Source: Deltaproteobacteria bacterium (GTDB lineage Bacteria > Desulfobacterota > Binatia > Binatales > Binataceae). From it: DNA of 33,542 nucleotides. Every line of letters starts with the position of its first letter. Position 1 is the stretch's first letter. Shown here piece by piece: positions 32,320 through 33,542 of this stretch. The notes under the pieces were generated by a model that was given only the letters and a program-made list of their open reading frames with translations, had not been told where the DNA came from and ran no database searches. The position numbers were made by a program, and so were the translations under genes. Where the stretch lies: assembly GCA_021780225.1 (NCBI GenBank), contig JAJXZF010000106.1:1-33542 (forward strand). The letters are read 5' to 3'.

Positions 32320-32505
32320 TCATACCGCCGTGCGGTCGAGCGGGCGGTACTGGATCGCGTCGCTCAGATGGAACGCCGGAATCGGGCCGCCGCCGTCAAG
32401 ATCGGCGATCGTGCGGGCGACTTTTAGCGTGCGGGTGTAGGTGCGCGCGCTCAGGCCCAGCCGGTTTATCGCCAATTCAAGCAGACGCTCGCCGGCGACG
32501 GGACG
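32320..32505 (-). pseudogene. C-terminal stump of a ComM/YifB-family AAA ATPase
   Basis: The minus strand encodes 61 residues followed by TGA at 32320-32322. The stretch [32 protein letters not shown] and [13 protein letters not shown] matches the last part of the Mg-chelatase-like ComM/YifB family, which ends in ARTIADL...HL.EA.QYR.LDR. Full proteins are about 500 residues, so roughly 85-90 percent is missing. No start codon or ribosome-binding site serves it. Its frame is the same as that of the gene upstream, whose TGA stop (32506-32508) lies directly before the first codon. It is too short to be functional. Confidence 0.7.
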
Positions 32506-32943
32506 TCAGATGGTCGGTATGCGCGAGCCAATTTCGCTGGCGATGTTCGAGACCAGCCAGGTTATTCCGGCCGCGTAGGCGAGCCATCTATGAGCGCGGC
32601 GCATGGCGCGCGGCCATCGCCCCGGCCGCTTGCGCAGCCAGAACAACGCGCCGCCGAAAAATGGCATGACCGCCATCAGCGCGAAGTAGATCAGGCCGAC
32701 GTTCTGATGAAAGGTCATGAAGCCGATATGCCGCGGGTTGACAATCGGCGGATGCGGCCGGCTGCCGGCGACGAGCGTGTTCATATAGACCACGAAAACG
32801 CTAAGCGCGAGCGCCGCGGCCCAGCGTCCGACATGTCCGGCGCCGCCCTTGGCGGCGGGATACTGCCACAGCAGCAGGACGCCGGTCAGCAGCGTAAGCC
32901 AGAACGAGATGCGGTAATTCCAGTGGGACAGCAGATAATTCAT
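32506..32943 (-). CDS. Small four-helix membrane protein, unknown
   Basis: 145 residues from the ATG at 32943. Four hydrophobic helices lie at about 11-28, 42-60, 80-101 and 118-137. The loops contain HPPIVNPRHIGFMTFHQNVG and RRAHRWLAY; the several His residues recall heme- or metal-binding membrane proteins, but I cannot assign a family. The start overlaps the stop of the upstream gene as ATGA, so the two are translated together. Its C-terminus (SRIPTI) is followed at once by the ComM stump, so the natural end may have been altered by a rearrangement. Confidence 0.65.
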   Translation of the reverse strand: MNYLLSHWNYRISFWLTLLTGVLLLWQYPAAKGGAGHVGRWAAALALSVFVVYMNTLVAGSRPHPPIVNPRHIGFMTFHQNVGLIYFALMAVMPFFGGALFWLRKRPGRWPRAMRRAHRWLAYAAGITWLVSNIASEIGSRIPTI

Positions 32944-33542
32944 TTCGCGGTTGCGCGGCCGCCGTTCGCCGCGGATCCGGCGGCCATGGTTAAGATGCTC
33001 CGCGCGGATTTCGCCGAGACGGTCTCTTTTTCATTATTACGCCGGCCGTGATCTGTCGATCGCGCCCAGACGGCTATCGTGTTGGATTCGTCGTAGTCGA
33101 AATCTCGAATATGTTGGTAATTTTTCCGGACGAACGCCTGAATCGGTTCGATATGATCGCTGCCGGCCGGACATCCCATGTGGTCTATGGCCGGACTCCA
33201 GAACACAAATCGAACATTGTGCCGTTCGAGAGCGTGAAGCGCCTCGGCCGCCTGCCGCGGCGTGGTGAAATCGCAGGAAGTCAGCCACCAGAGCTTGGTC
33301 GGGTTTCTGAGCGCGAAAAGGAAATAGAGCCCGGTGTGGATGGGCGCCGCATCGAAGACGAATTCTCCGGGAACGGTGTTGTTTTCCAGCCATTGATAAT
33401 AATCGCGGTAATTGCCGCGCGGGTAATCTATGGCGACCGTGCCGGACGGAGTATCAACATGGTTTGCGGCATGTTCATGCGCCCCCCATGTATCCATCAG
33501 CATCAGCGCCGCGATCAACAGCCAAAACAGCGGCAGCGCCGG
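32940..33542 (-). CDS. C-terminal part of a GT39-like membrane glycosyltransferase, 5' end outside window
   Basis: The frame is open to the last base of the window, so the start lies beyond it; 200 residues are visible. The first visible residues PALPLFWLLIAALMLM end a membrane helix. They are followed by a soluble domain: IDYPRGNYRDYYQWLENNTVPGEF, GLYFLFALRNP, RFVFWSP and FDYDESNTIAVWAR. This layout (helices, then a periplasmic domain ending in a short beta strand with xxVWxR) is usual for polyprenyl-phosphate sugar transferases of the GT39/ArnT type. Catalytic residues would be in the missing part. A basic, low-complexity tail of about 35 residues follows. It overlaps the small membrane protein gene by four bases. 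Confidence 0.65.
   Translation of the reverse strand, partial: PALPLFWLLIAALMLMDTWGAHEHAANHVDTPSGTVAIDYPRGNYRDYYQWLENNTVPGEFVFDAAPIHTGLYFLFALRNPTKLWWLTSCDFTTPRQAAEALHALERHNVRFVFWSPAIDHMGCPAGSDHIEPIQAFVRKNYQHIRDFDYDESNTIAVWARSTDHGRRNNEKETVSAKSARSILTMAAGSAANGGRATAK

Overview
The window is a high-GC bacterial chromosome segment with densely packed genes and two or three small accessory patches. The organism is most likely a deltaproteobacterium-like lineage, possibly Candidatus Binatota (Desulfobacterota_B). The support is the order ffh-rpsP-khpA-rimM-trmD followed by a second SPOUT-type RNA methyltransferase, an LLM-class flavin oxidoreductase and bactofilin, with no alphaproteobacterial gene order. 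This is inference from gene content, because no rRNA is present.

Layout. (1) 1-933, minus strand: a cell-wall M23 endopeptidase cut by the window edge. (2) 1080-12200, plus strand: a tight run of nine genes, ruvX, mltG, a Gly/Ser-rich membrane protein, moxR, a DUF58 protein, a BatA-like protein, a large double-VWA protein, a zinc-ribbon Nudix hydrolase and an FAD oxidoreductase. The middle five form an aerotolerance-type (Bat/MoxR) module. In it an AAA+ chaperone probably remodels VWA proteins at the membrane. (3) 12208-15375, minus strand: an ATP-dependent DNA ligase of the archaeal/LigB type and a GT2 glycosyltransferase fused to a SAM methyltransferase. (4) 15512-16777, plus strand: a D-Ala-D-Ala carboxypeptidase. 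(5) 16857-20458, minus strand: an HSL-type esterase, an exported beta-helix membrane protein and an LLM oxidoreductase. A beta-propeller (SMP-30-like) gene is divergent from them. (6) 22246-22998: a gene-poor patch with a shortened XRE regulator fragment, tiny ORFs and a repeated TTGGTCT motif, followed by an alpha/beta hydrolase. (7) 23779-26221, plus strand: an orphan pair of peptide-transporter ATPases (DppD/DppF-like) and a bactofilin. (8) 26254-31276, minus strand: the translation/secretion cluster ffh-rpsP-khpA-rimM-trmD-RNA methyltransferase. A paired palindromic repeat and two small membrane-protein genes separate it from rplS. (9) 31465-33542: a lower-GC NYN-nuclease gene, then the C-terminal stump of a ComM/YifB ATPase, then a small membrane protein and the end of a GT39-like glycosyltransferase.

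Most of the window is housekeeping: cell wall, translation and secretion. The most unusual points are three. The ComM stump lies exactly behind another gene's stop codon, next to a low-GC NYN gene. A REP-like inverted pair of an alphaproteobacterial type sits inside the trmD-rplS cluster. An XRE-type regulator appears to have lost the middle of its DNA-binding domain. I see no CRISPR array, tRNA, rRNA or complete insertion sequence, and no clear new multi-gene defence or biosynthetic system.
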